This document shows, in pieces, positions 1 to 11,775 of a stretch of DNA of 64,000 bases. The DNA is from Dendrocalamus latiflorus. Taxonomy: Eukaryota > Streptophyta > Magnoliopsida > Poales > Poaceae. Both the position numbers and the translations under genes were made by a program. The DNA is taken from NCBI GenBank assembly GCA_017311315.1, contig CM029610.1:36472870-36536869 (forward strand). Reading direction: 5' to 3'. How positions within the stretch are numbered: position 1 is the stretch's first letter; every line of letters begins with the position of its first letter. The notes under the pieces are model-generated. The model searched no databases and was not told the origin of the DNA. It saw only the letters and a program-made list of their open reading frames with translations.

Positions 1-228
1 CATATACATATACATATAGAACGCTGAAATGGGGCACCATAGTGTCTGGGCACGAAGCTTCCTGCCTTTGGATTGCTTTTAGATACGTGCAAGTGCAATG
101 ATATGTAATATATCTGGATGGAAAGTCTTAATCATGGATAGAAAGTTTCAATCATGGATGGTAAGTCTTAATCATGGTTAAAAAATCTCAACCATGGAGT
201 CTGGGCACCATTGTGCTCCTGTTATTTG

Positions 229-282
229 TACTATACATATACATACATACATACATACATACATACATACATACACACACAC

Positions 283-342
<60 letters not shown>

Positions 343-343
343 C
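229..343. repeat. Compound microsatellite
   Basis: Runs of ATAC/TACA, then CA, then TA, then TTAG units follow one another without a break. They stop exactly where homology to the second WAK block begins (about 338, matching 49157), so the microsatellite marks the left edge of the duplicated block. Positions 1-228 hold no recognised gene; there is a short repeated motif (AATCATGGAT and variants) around 130-200. Confidence 0.9.
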
Positions 344-517
344 AAAGTATATTTACCTACAACAAAAATGCACAAAGAATAGGGTTTGAACCCACCTTGG
401 CCTTTGCCACTTGAACCAAAATTCAATATGTACACCATGCATGCCATTAATTCTACAAAACGTTTGTTTCTATATATGTCGTTTTAGAACACATACTGAC
501 TTCCCTACTATTTACAG

Positions 518-1990
518 ATATTGATGAATGTTTACAGCAAAATGATTGCCACGGCCCATGCCAAAATTACAATGGAAGCTATAGTTGCACAAGTTGCTCT
601 CACGGAAAAGAGTTTTATCAAAAAAAAAAGGAAATGCGTGATATCACACAATCTTCTTCTAGGTAGGTCATACTGAACTTAATCACCTCAATGCAACTAC
701 AATCTCAAAATGCATAATCCTTTTATAACTATAAATATTTGATGTATAGGTATTTCACTTGGAATTGGTTGTGGCCTTGGCCCCATAATTCTTGCATTTG
801 GTGCAACTGTACTTTTCAAGAAGTGGAAGGAAGGTATACAGAAGAGAATTCGAAGGGCATATTTCAAGAAAAATCAAGCCCTACTCTTGGAACAACTAAT
901 CTTAGATGAAACTGCCACAGATAAAACAAAGATATTCTCCTTAGAGGAATTAGAGGAGGCAACCAAAAACTTCGATGTTACTCGTGTTCTTGGTCGTGGA
1001 GGACATGGCACAGTTTACAAAGGGATTCTATCTGATCAATGTGTGGTGGCCATTAAAAAGTCCAAAATTGTGGAGCAAACTGAGATAGATCAGTTTATCA
1101 ATGAGGTTGTCATCCTATCACAAATCATTCATCGAAATGTGGTGAAGCTTTTTGGTTGTTGTCTCGAAACAGAGGTGCCTTTACTGGTCTATGAGTTCAT
1201 ATCCAATGGCACACTATATGACCTTCTTCACACTGATGTAAGTGTGAAATGCTTGCTATCATGGGATGATCGCATTAGGATTGTAGTAGAAGCTGCAGGT
1301 GCTCTTGCTTATCTCCACTCAGCTGCTGCAATACCAATTTTTCATGGAGATGTCAAATCTTCCAATATACTACTAGATGACAACTTTACTGCAAAGGTTT
1401 CCAACTTTGGTGCTTCAAGATCTATATCACTCGATCAGACTCATGTGGTGACAATTGTACAAGGCACATTTGGTTACTTAGACCCGGAGTACTACCACAC
1501 TGGCCAATTGACTGAGAAGAGTGATGTTTATAGCTTTGGAGTGATACTTGTGGAGCTTATGATAAGAAAGAAGCCAATTTTTATTAATGACCTAGATACA
1601 AAACAAAGCTTGTCTCATTACTTTGTGGAAGGGCTTCAGCAGGGAGATCTCACGGAAATCATGGATTCTCAAGTTGTGGAAGAGGCAAACCAGGAAGAAA
1701 TTGATGATATTGCCTCAATCGCAAAAGCATGCTTGAAAACTAGAGGAGGAGAGAGGCCTACCATGAAAGAAATAGAGATGAGGTTGCCGTTCCTTAGAAC
1801 TACAAGACTACAGAAGTGCCAACATTTCCCAGGAAAGGACGAAGAGATTGAGCCTTTTCTACACCCAAAGACTAGGACCTCTCTTGCACAAAGCAATTTT
1901 ATCCATACTATTGATTTAACATCTGAATGCATCTCTGGAAATTATAGCTTGGAGCAAGAATGTTCATCCTCATTTAGTTTGCCACGCTAA
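518..1990 (+). pseudogene. WAK-A: wall-associated receptor kinase, 3' half, probably inactive
   Basis: Two exons are visible: 518-662 (EGF-Ca module, opening with DIDEC) and 750-1990 (membrane helix plus kinase), separated by an 87-base intron. Earlier exons would lie left of the window. WAKs are plasma-membrane receptors whose extracellular part faces the cell wall and whose cytoplasmic part is a Ser/Thr kinase. The glycine loop (GRGGHG), the VAIK lysine, the LDPEYY region and the C-terminal lobe are present. Three faults are seen. A run of ten A (620-629) puts the EGF exon one base out of frame with the kinase exon. The catalytic loop reads HGD instead of HRD (codon 1346-1348). The metal-binding DFG reads NFG (codon 1403-1405). 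The kinase frame itself is open for the whole exon. A sequencing error in the A run is possible, but would not explain the two substitutions. I infer a pseudogene or pseudokinase. Confidence 0.85.
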
Positions 1991-2310
1991 TTAACCATAT
2001 ATGCTGCAGCACGGTCCACTGCTTGCAATGATGCATTTGAGATTATGTGTTAGCTAGTTGTCTTATATTGTGTTTGTAGAATTATGTTATGTTGTTCCCT
2101 TTAAATGAGAGTATTTCACATAGTTTGCATGCATTTCCTCTATACCTCCAAAATGTATTTGTAGACCATGTCACTTCATATTTTTACTACCTATGATCAA
2201 TATGCATGTAAAGTACAATCAAGATACCTAGTGTTGTATGTAAGATATGGTGTTGAAAAAAGTATTTGAGTAAAGTGGAACTTAGGTCCCTAATCTTGCG
2301 AAGGTGTGTC

Positions 2311-4168
2311 CACTACTACAAAAGAGGCTAAACTGGACGCTTACATCACAGACGGTTCTTAGGAACCGTCTGTGCTGCAAGTATCACAGACGGTTCATAC
2401 GAATAACCGTCTGCGGTATTTTGACATATGGTTTTTGATACAAACTGTCTGAGATAACTTCATTATCATAGATGGTTTTAATACAAACGGTCTGTGAAGT
2501 ATCACAGATAGTTCTAGATGAGAACTGTCTATGGTAATGGCAGACATCATAAGAACCGTCTGTGATACTTCATTGGTGGTTTGTATTAAAATCCGTCTAT
2601 GATAATGAAGTTATCATAGACAGTTTGTATTAAAAACCGCCTGTGATATGTTTCCCGCTTCATAATCCTTCAAAATTTCATAATCTCCCGCCTGAGTCCG
2701 AGTAGGATTCCGTTTCGAGACATCTGTAGTAAAATGGGCATCACTTCTGCATACCGTGTCCGTTTTCAACGTTCTTGTACTCGTTGGAAAGCTAACGACA
2801 AGCCCGATCCAAAAAAATGACTAACTTATTCTTGTCACTCTCTAAGACCCAAAAAGCGGCCATATTTTGCCCTAAATTGCATTACAAGTTTTTGGTTTCT
2901 ATTTTTACCCTTTTTATTGGTTTTCCCTTCGAAATTTGGATTTTTCTTCAACTGAAAAGCTGTAGATCTCATTGAAACCTTTCAAATGAGTATATATAAG
3001 CCATATAAAACTTTGCTATTTTATCTTTTGAGACTATTTGTTTATATTGCACCGGTATGTAAAACTTTGTGCTCTAATGCACAGACGTTTGGTATATAGA
3101 AACATCTGTGATATTCATTCATCGTAGATGATTTTAGTTACCAACCGCCTGTGATAGAGAGTATCATAAACGGTTTGTATGTAGAACCGTCTGTGATAAT
3201 CTAACCGCTGGGCCCGTCGATCCTCCCCAACCCAATCTTAGACAATAGAAATCCACCAACCCTCACCCCACGGATCGTAGCTCCACCTCTCGTCCCCACG
3301 CTAAACTTTTTTGCACTCCCGCCTCTCCCTCCCCTATAAATAATTACCCAACCCAGCCTCGTCGTTCTCCTCCTCCTTGACCCTTACCATAATAGCTCGT
3401 ACGAAGCAGACGATGCACAAGTCTATGAGAGGCAAAACACCACAGAAGTAACTAGCTACTAAGGCGACGCTCAATCAACGTTGACGATGGTGGGCGTCAA
3501 AGACATCCAACTTGTGCGCTGCATCAGGGGCGAGAAGGCATATGCATAGAGGATCATTGCTTTTTCTCTATTGTTGTTGTGTTAGCTAGATGGGTAACCT
3601 GCTCGTTATTTTGGAATATTGTAATGGTAGGCTCTAATCTTAATAAAAATGAAATGTGTGCTGTGTTTCTTATTGTATTTACTTGTTTTCAAATAGCATA
3701 GTTAGCATTTCCTGAGGCTAGCTAAAAAAAGAAAAAGAATTAGGTATAGAATGTACCATCACAGACGATTTTGTGATATAAACCGTTTGTGAAGGATTAT
3801 CACAGATGGCTCAAACCAAAAAACCATCTATGATACTAGCACATCACAGACGGTTCTATCTACCAATCGTTTGTGATTAAAAAAAATATCACAAACGGTT
3901 CTAGCTATCAACCGTCTGTGATACTCATCCATTAGCTAGAACTATCCGTGATGTGTGAGTATCACATACGGTTTTTTATTCGAATCGTCTGTGATAGTGT
4001 TCTTCATAGACGATTCTAGTTACGAACCATCTAAGTTGTGATTATCACAGACGGCTCACAAACCGTCTGTGATAACTTTTAATTATTATTGACCCATAAA
4101 TTTGGACGGTTCGGATCATCTGTGATGACGGTTCCGAACCGTCTGTGATGACCCTTTTTGTAGTAGTG
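2311..4168. mobile_element. Non-autonomous CACTA transposon
   Basis: The termini are inverted repeats starting CACTACTACAAAA and ending TTTTTGTAGTAGTG. A 3-base target duplication GTC flanks it (2308-2310 and 4169-4171). The paralogous site near 51070-51085 reads GTGTGTCACTTTGG without the element, so this is a proven empty-site pair. Subterminal regions contain many copies, in both orientations, of a motif close to ACAGACGGTT, as expected of CACTA transposase-binding arrays. No transposase coding is present, so mobilisation would need an autonomous relative. Confidence 0.95.
3335..3647 (+). promoter_or_regulatory. Possible small transcription unit inside the CACTA element
   Basis: A TATAAATA box (3335-3342) follows a C-rich stretch, and an AATAAA signal lies at 3642-3647. 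Between them are only very short ORFs: 12 codons starting near 3412 and 20 codons starting at 3487. This may be what remains of the first and last parts of a transposase gene after internal deletion. No product can be assigned. Confidence 0.35.
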
Positions 4169-5638
4169 GTCACTTTGGAACTTGTGAATTACATTAAGTC
4201 CCTAAACTAGTATAATTGGATCAACAAAAGTCCAAATCCTACTTTATTGTAATTATATATGACATGCCACCTTAGCTCATTCTAAACCACAAATTGACCA
4301 TGTGATTGCCATTTAAAATCATATGATCCATTACTACATCAAACAATTCCTGGAGATTGCCAAGGCAAGCGTACCTAATACCAATTCCAACAGATAGCTG
4401 GAGCCGAGACGCATTAGCATGGATCACCCTGCCCCTTCCCCTCGCTCTCTCGAGCTCCGATACTGTGGCAACTGGCTGCTAGCGAAGTGTTTCGCATGGT
4501 GGTGACGATTGAGGATGCGTAGCGCGAGGTTGGCTCCTGTGAAACTAGAGCATTTTTTGTTCGAGATCTTGGGATCGATAGGCTGTTTCATTGGAGGGAA
4601 TGAGAATTTGGGGAGTTGGGGTTGTGATCGGGAATTGAGAGGAATTTTCTGTGTTAAAAGACGAATACGTCTCAGCCTTTCGCCATGACGTATATTAGGA
4701 TGCTTAGCATGTTACAAATTAATTTGCCATGATGTCACATCTCGCTTACTAAACAAGGGAATGGGACTAGAAACAAACTCCCTTGAGTACTAGGCTTGTG
4801 CGCTATGGAGAGTATGCTAGCAGTAGTATTGGTCGCATAAGGCCTAGAGGGTGCGGGCCAATAAGGGGTGAAGCCGAGGTTTCCCTGGGCTTGGATGACT
4901 CAGGGGCGTTGTTTTGTAAACTGAATGAGCAATAGAAGTTCTCTGGTTCCTCTCAAGAAATAAAAGAGGAGAAATTATCTTGTATAGTACTTGGTTATTT
5001 GATTGATTGCCTAAGGATCATACAGTATAAAGATACACCTAAACTATGTGTGGAGGGAAAGAAGTAGTATGAAAATGACTCTCGGCCTCGATCAAGGTAT
5101 CGTTGGTCTATTCTTTTAGACTATGACTGATGATTTTTGACATATTGCTGATGATTTTTATTTGTATTTTTTGAGACAGCGGTGAATGGCAAAGACACGG
5201 ATGCGGATGGCGCAAACGGTATTAGGATTGGAAAACTGTTTGAAGAATCTGTTTCAAGAAACCATTCTATTTGTTTTAACTTTCAGAGAAGCCAAAAGTC
5301 CAAAAGAATGAGGCCCACTTTGCTGTAGAACTTTAATCATGCCAAGTAACATGCAACAGCATGCATGCTCTCATTTGCACCCTATACCTTTTATGATATA
5401 TGTTATATTAAAAAAATGATCTATTGAATATCTCTAGTGATCTTTTTATGATATATACCATGTCAAAAAAATACTCTATTGAATCTTGAGTCTTATATTA
5501 TGCTTTATTTAGTGATTTGCTATTTATTTGGTAAATCATATCTTGCTTACTGAATTATTGCCTAACTTGATAAAATGATTACTTTTTTGCTAAATCATAA
5601 ATTTCTATAAGTGAATCTCAACAATTCTTCATGAGACT

Positions 5639-7367
5639 TGAGAGACCATGTGGAGGTCATCCCATGTATGTGATGAGTAATTGACATCGGTTTAGGGAAG
5701 TCGAGTTTGATTTGGTTGGTTCGGACCATGTCGTTGCGTGGTGCAATGGACTCGGTCGGACTTGGTCAAGCCTGGTCAAAATGGTTAGGATGCATATTAT
5801 GTCAACGTGTCAGGTTTGAGCTATTTCATTAATGCATTTTGATTACATGTATCGAGCGGTGCTATTTGATGTGTTTCTTGTCTGTGTTGGCTACAAGACA
5901 TCGAGGCGGAGTCGTGGCGAGACACGGTGGACCGGACTAGGCGCAGGTGGCGCTAAGGTCAGAACGGTCGGGAGGTGTCGAAGACGGCGAGAGCTCGAGG
6001 TGGCTGCGAGGCTTGCAAGGCAAGAAAGGAGGAAGCTTCCTGGAAGGTGCACGATGAGCGTTTTGGTAAAAACGCAAAGCTGCACTAAAGGAAGCGGGTT
6101 TGGATAAAGCATCGAGTAGGTGGTGACCTAATGGGTAAAACATGTGCAAACCCATTAGTGGGAGGCTATAAAAGGAGAGGGAGAGGTTGTGCTGAAAGGG
6201 AGAGAGAGAGTGGGTGTAAGAGTTAGGGTTTTATTTGGCTCTCTCCATAGAAAATGTGAGATGAATTAGAGTTTTACTCTTTGCTTATTGAGAAAGAGAG
6301 AAAGAGAGAATGTGTGAGTTTCTCTCTATGCTCTCCGGGCGTATGGGGATGTATGGTTGATTTAGGAGATGTAAACTCTATCTCATTTAATCATTCATAT
6401 CTCTTTGTCTGAATTTGTGAAATCCTATGGTTTCAAGTTTATCTCTACTTGATCTTGTTTCCTTATTTTCTGCATTTTGTTATTCTTAATTTCTAGCTAC
6501 AGTTTCTTTGTTCCTTCTCTCTGCCGTTTAGCCCAAGTAGCAGTTTCGGCCAGCCATTTGGTTTGCCTTTTTCCTTTAGTAAATCTCCTGCCGAATTGAT
6601 CTCTTGTTAGTACTGTTTGTTCTCAAGGTCTTCATGCTGTTTCGGCCAAGAAAGGAGCTGCAGTTCACTCTTTATTTCTTTAGTGTTTGGCATGCACTAA
6701 AAGATGATTGTCTTTTTTTGTCTTTTGTGCTCTCATTTAGTTGGTCCAAGTGCAATCCGTACATTGCTTTTTGAGTTGGCTTCTCAATTAGTTGGTCTAA
6801 AATAGTCGAAGTAGATCATCAGTTAAGATCTTTAATTAGAAGCATGTCCGAATGATTTTTTTTTGTGGCCATTTCAGTCGGTACTTGGCCAGTTATTTGC
6901 ACTTATTTTTCCTCTGTTCACTGGTTTCGGCTGTCTCCATTTCTAATTTGTGTTCGGCTGCAGCACTGGCTTTTGTCACTTTCTAAAAGCCTTCGAGTTT
7001 GATTCTTTCTCTATTTTTGTGTTTCTGCCGACAGCTTTCCTGGTGGCCATATTTTTCGGCAGAGCTTCAGTTTGTGCCTCCTCTGAATCAGCTGATCTGC
7101 TTTCTTTTATTTTTTGCTTTCTCATCTAGCTTTTTCTTCGCCAGTGCAGTAATCTTTCAGCTTCAGTAAACTACAGTCTTTTGTGTTAAGCTTTGCGGCT
7201 GTCTGCTTATTGTTATTATCGTGGTTGCTGATTTGTCTTTGAAAGCATTTATTCTCCTTCTTCATAGCTTTTATAGCTACCAGAGAGTTGAGAATTTTTG
7301 GGAATTCTTTGGGGGTGATTTTAAAAGGCACCATTCACCCCCCTCTGTTGCCATTTCCGATCTAACA
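5639..7367 (+). mobile_element. Solo LTR, copia (Sire-like)
   Basis: A 1729-base insertion opens with TGAGAGACC, ends with ATCTAACA and is flanked by a 5-base duplication AGACT (5634-5638, 7368-7372). The other WAK block (about 52595-52615) lacks it. It has a TATAAAA box at 6167-6173 and the ATTCACCCCCCTCT motif near its 3' end, as in Sire-type LTRs. No internal domain or second LTR is present, so it is a solo LTR left by LTR-LTR recombination. The weak ORFs inside are not credible genes. Confidence 0.93.
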
Positions 7368-7512
7368 AGACTACTTGTCTTGCACTTGGCATGAACTCAA
7401 GAAGAGTTTTGTATGACTAAGACCATTATTTTAAATGTAATGCTTTAGATGGTGTACAATAGCTTGAGATCGATGAAAATGGAATTAATTTAATTGGTTG
7501 AAACTCAAGAGG

Positions 7513-7800
7513 CACTACAAGGATTCCTATCTATTGCAACCGAAAAATTGCAATGAAACATAATTTGTTCCAATAAGTTAAAGTTATTGCAATGAATTAT
7601 TTTTTGTGTGGCGATATGTATATCATATCACCACGATTTTCGATTGTTACAATGTTTTTTATTTTCATTGCAAAAGGTAAATTATATTGCAATAGAAAAA
7701 GAAATCATCGTATTAATGATTTAATATTATCATGATTTTATGTCCTTGCAATAGTTATATTCTATTGCAAGGAAGACACAATGAAGACACAATGTCTCGT
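7513..7800. mobile_element. Possible CACTA-like terminus
   Basis: Starts CACTACAAGGATT exactly where homology to the second WAK block stops. It is followed by many short direct and inverted copies of an ATTGCAATAG/TTGCAATG motif, which resemble subterminal repeats. I could not find the matching opposite end, so the extent is unknown. Confidence 0.4.
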
Positions 7801-10480
7801 AGACTTGTTCACGTGGAGATGGACGCGTAGGATCTGGCTGCACAATTTGAAGTAATGAAGGTCTAGAGTATAATATTTTATTGAAGACAAGGATCGGTAC
7901 AGACAAGAATTCAAAGCTGTGATGTCGCGCGATGGTCTTTTTGGCGGGCCAAAGTGAAAATCGAACGCCGAGCGAGGCTCCAATTTTCAAAATAATATCG
8001 CTGGCCCCAACCAACTAAGGAATCATGTCATCCTCATCTCACCACAATCTCGAAACCCTCCCATGGCTGCTTTGGTTCCCAATCCCCATCTCGTCTGAGG
8101 TTCAGTCTAGTGCCACCGTTGGTCCACATGGGCTCTTACCTGCCCGCCGCTCGTCCCAGCCACTCTCTAGCCATGGCGCCATATACCAACCGAGGTAGGC
8201 GTTTTGCTGAAGACCCCAGTGCGCCGCCGTCACCTCCAGTGCTGAGCCTCCACCGATTCCACCGCTGCACCCTGCTCGAGCTCCGGTCGGCCATCCCCAT
8301 TCACCAGCCTGACAAGCCCCTCGGGTCCTGAACTCCAGATCGGAAGTCGTCGGTCACCCCTCCACAATTAGGTATGTAATTTACTAATTTTGTTCTTAGC
8401 GAAATTTAGTGTGCTAGTGCTGATGCAGCCTAAGAGTTGGCCTAACCTACTACAAAAGATTGTGATTAGGGGTTACTAGGGGATACTTTTATCTAATTTG
8501 TGTGGTACTTTCTGTGGCGTTGGATTCCTTTCTGTGGAGTTCTACGAAAGCTAAATCTGTGATCTTTGATGAGTTAGAGTTCTGGACTGCTGCTGCGTGC
8601 TGGGGTGAATTATTCTTTGCTTACCAGTTTAATTTGGCCATTTTGACACTTAACAACAATAATTAATTAATGAGTTTAGCTATATTTCAGTTTGGCCAGG
8701 ATATGAGAATGGACCAACCATCTCCACTTCATTGACATTTCCTATTTGGTGTAGATACTTAATTGGTCTAACTTTGTTCCTCAAACATATATAATTGTCA
8801 AGGCTATGTACAAACTCATGGTTTGATGAGGGAGGACTTTCAACAATACATGTTTCTCAATTCTGAAAGGTTAGAGCACCATGTTTTGATTCTTAAACAT
8901 GCAAGGCAGCTAAAAGGGAAAATTGAAGTTTTTTCTATTTCATGGTTCAGCAATTTCAAGGCCAAGAACTGGAAAAAAGTTTGAGATTCGTAAGCTGCTC
9001 GAAATCGACTCAGCTTAGCTCGTTCTTAGAAGAACAGCCAGCGAGCCAAGCCTCAGTCCTAACTCGGCTCGCTCTCGTTAGCTCGATCGAGTCAGGACGG
9101 AGCAAAGAGGAAAGAACCCAAGACTCAAGACCCGTGCGGCCGTGTCGCCCGTGACCAAGTCATCGCGAGTGAGAGTAACCGATGAGTCCACGAGGAACAC
9201 TGCTCCACGAGACCAGATCCAGTCATACCAATGCATTGTCGCTTGTTTCTCCGATCCGCTACCGCACCTCCTGCTCGCTGGCCGCCACTCCTCCCCCACC
9301 GTTGTCCCCCTTCTTCCTTGTGCCATGCCTTCGTCTCCCCCACCGTCACTGCTTATTCCCCGATCCGTAGCCATTTGCTATCTCGATCCGCCGTCACGCC
9401 CTCCTCCTCCACCACCACCCCTTCTCCCAGCCGCCCACCATTCGCTCAATCGACGCTTGGTCCTCCAGTTCCTTCCATTCCCGCTCACCTCTGCCGCTAG
9501 ATTTCCCTACCTGCATCTCTCCCGATCAGCCATCGATCCCACATCTATCCCGATCCGCCGCTCTTCCTCCTCCCCTCTCCTGTGCTTGCTGCGCCATCGC
9601 CGTGTAATGGTATGTCTACTGTCCTTTTTGTGTATGTTGCAAATTATCTTCAGTTATGATTAAGGAACCACTTCATTCTGTGCATTATTCTTTTTTTACT
9701 TTGATAGACACTAGATTTGTTTTCATATTGCAGATGATTTTGTAGAAGACTTATCTAATTGTAGATATCTGCTCATGTGTATATTAACATGATATGATTA
9801 AAACGGTGCAGTGCAATTAGTAATAATTCACTAGCTGGCCAACATAATCCATTGACTAGTTATAGTTAATGAGTGGTCCAGCAGTCTTAACTAGAAAGAA
9901 GGCTAAGGATTTATGTCTTTCCTAACCTCAAATCTTGTTTTTAGTTCTCATTATTTTGTGATGTGTTATATGTTTTGCATCTTTGTGAATCACAATAACG
10001 ACAATATGTAGTTTGCTTGAGTAACATTGTAGTGAGTAAGCTAAAATTGTGATCTTGAGAAGAATACTTTGCCAATAATAGTTACTTTGGTTATTGTCTT
10101 AGTATTGTTGCCTTGTTGGGTTTTTGTTTAATAATGTTGCATCGATTCATAGTTGTCAGGGGTTGAGTCTTGATGTGTCCACAAGGAGGAGACTGGAGTA
10201 ATGACACATAAACATTTTCTTTATTCTTTATAGAACCTGTGAATATCATGCCTTCTGTGAATATTACATCACATTCAAGGAGATTGGAGTAAGAAATGCA
10301 ACATTCTGATACATGTATTCTCTTATTTCATATTGACCTTTTTTTGGCTCAATCTTGAATATTATGCCTTCTGTGCTTTGTGCACATTGACACTGAATTT
10401 GTGGAACTGATCCACCATACTTTGTGCCATTTCTGTTTCTCTCCTGGAATGGATGGTCCATAGCAGTTGTTCAGGGAGTA
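7801..10480. other. Unassigned region
   Basis: Mixed sequence with CG-rich, low-complexity stretches at about 8040-8340 and 9100-9600. Open frames there translate to Pro/Ser/Arg-rich text in several overlapping frames at once, which is typical of composition rather than coding. A run of GAGCC/AGCTCG-type words lies at 8990-9090. I recognise no gene. Confidence 0.5.
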
Positions 10481-10632
10481 TACCTTGTTAAGGATATTAG
10501 AGATAAGGGTATTAGAGATAGAGTTTGTATTCTATTCCATATATGCCTTATCTCTATGTGGCATATCCTCTTGTACTCTCCTATATATATGGCTCTTTGG
10601 GTCTCATATCAATACACACAATATTCATAACA

Positions 10633-10649
10633 TGGTATCAGAGCTTAGG
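10633..10649 (+). other. Primer-binding site (initiator tRNA-Met type)
   Basis: TGGTATCAGAGC directly abuts the 5' LTR end (ATTCATAACA) of the 10486-12127 element. This is the usual plant copia primer site for minus-strand DNA synthesis. Confidence 0.9.
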
Positions 10650-10686
10650 TTAAAACCCTAATCGATCTACTTCCGCTGTTGCTACT

Positions 10687-10720
10687 GCCCCCGGGAGGAT
10701 CGATCTCCTCTCCCGGGGGC
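10687..10720. repeat. Perfect inverted repeat near the 5' end of the retroelement RNA
   Basis: An 11-base stem GCCCCCGGGAG pairs with CTCCCGGGGGC around a 12-base loop containing the palindrome GATCGATC. It lies about 55 bases after the primer-binding site. Confidence 0.85.
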
Positions 10721-11582
10721 GGCCACCTTGTTGGGCTACGTCGACCCGCCGCCTCCTCGTCTCCGGTTCGCCGCCGTCGCCGGATTCGTCAGCTTCCTCG
10801 TCGCCGCGCATCGACGCCGTCCGCCGCCTCCTGGCCGATGCCGACGGTCCGGCTCCCCCACGGCGCTCGTCGCCGTGCAGATGGCCGCCTCCACGCCGGA
10901 TCCGGCCGCCGTCTTAAGCCGCCGCCGCCGCCGCTCGGGTCGTCTCGAGATGCCGTCGGTCGCCTTCGCGTTGGATCCGGCCGCCGCTCGTTCGTCGCCG
11001 CTTGGATTCGGCGTCTCCGATGCCGCCAAGTCCGGATCCGGCCGCCTCCGGGCCGGATCCGGCCTCTCCGCGCTGATTTGCGTCGACCCGCCGCCCCCTC
11101 GTCGCCGGCTTGCTGGCCGCTGACTGGCCTCGGCCGCTCCAGCTGCCGCCGCCCAGATCCGGCCGTCAGTCGGCCCTTCATCGCGCGTCGGCTCTCCACG
11201 CAGGCCGCCGCGCTGCCGTCGCCTCGGATCCGCCGCGTGACTCCACCGCCTAGATCTGCCGCTCTCCATCGCGTCGCTTGCCTCCTTCGGCCATTGCTGC
11301 CTAACGGCTGCCGGACGCCATCTCCCGGCCGTCGTGCCCGCGCAGCCGTCTTCGGACGCCGTCTCCCGGCCGCCGCGCCCGCGCCGCCGCCTTCTTCCGT
11401 CGCGAGATGGGAGGGAGGGCGAGGGAGAGAAGCTGGGAGGCGACGGGAGTGAGGGAGGAGGCGTGAGCCGCGTGAAGAGTGAGGAGGGGAGTGGGACCGG
11501 TGGGAAGAGATGGGGTGAGGGGTGTTTTTGAGGAAAAGGAAATTTTTTTTCCGCTGCTAGTATTGAGTCAGTCTTAGTCTTT

Positions 11583-11775
11583 CCTTGCATCCATTCAGTC
11601 CGTAGTTCTAATTTTTAGCACGTCCAAGCCGTGCGAGTCCACAAATTTATTGTCAGTCATAAAAGTGTAGGAATTTTCTTTTGCCTTCCTTGCATCCATT
11701 CAGTCCGTAGTTCTAATTTTTAGCACGTCCAAGCCGTGCGAGTCCACAAATTTATTGTCAGTCATAGAAGTGTAG
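11583..11775 (+). repeat. 105-base tandem duplication inside the copia-type element
   Basis: A segment opening CCTTGCATCCATTCAG is repeated with a period of 105 bases (11583 and 11688). The two copies are nearly identical until they diverge after GAAGTGTAG. Confidence 0.9.

Larger units (their letters stand above)
338..7510 (+). repeat. WAK segmental duplication, copy 1
   Basis: Homologous to 49157-52741. It spans the end of a WAK intron, the EGF and kinase exons and about 1.8 kb of downstream flank. Two insertions interrupt this copy and are absent from the other: a CACTA element at 2311-4168 and a solo LTR at 5639-7367. Homology resumes on both sides of each insertion and ends near 7510, where the second copy runs into unrelated sequence. 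No gene is recognised in the non-transposon flank 4172-5633. Confidence 0.9.

Noticed and set aside
887..1990. Start of WAK-A at the Met at 887
   Set aside because: The exon is open from the acceptor at 749/750 and includes the membrane helix; 887 is only the first ATG inside the exon.
9142..9663. 173-codon plus-strand ORF
   Set aside because: Several overlapping frames are open at once in a C-rich tract; no domain or homology recognised.
7513..10480. Full-length CACTA element from 7513
   Set aside because: No matching TCCTTGTAGTG end was found, so only the possible terminus is reported.
10633..10649. tRNA gene fragment
   Set aside because: The 12 bases match only the 3' end complement of initiator tRNA, directly after an LTR, so it is a primer-binding site. 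The same holds at 54241 and 63434.
10679..11590. Long ORFs on both strands (257 and 284 codons)
   Set aside because: They overlap each other inside a CG-rich, coding-less retroelement interior and are rich in Arg, Pro, Ser and Gly with no domain.
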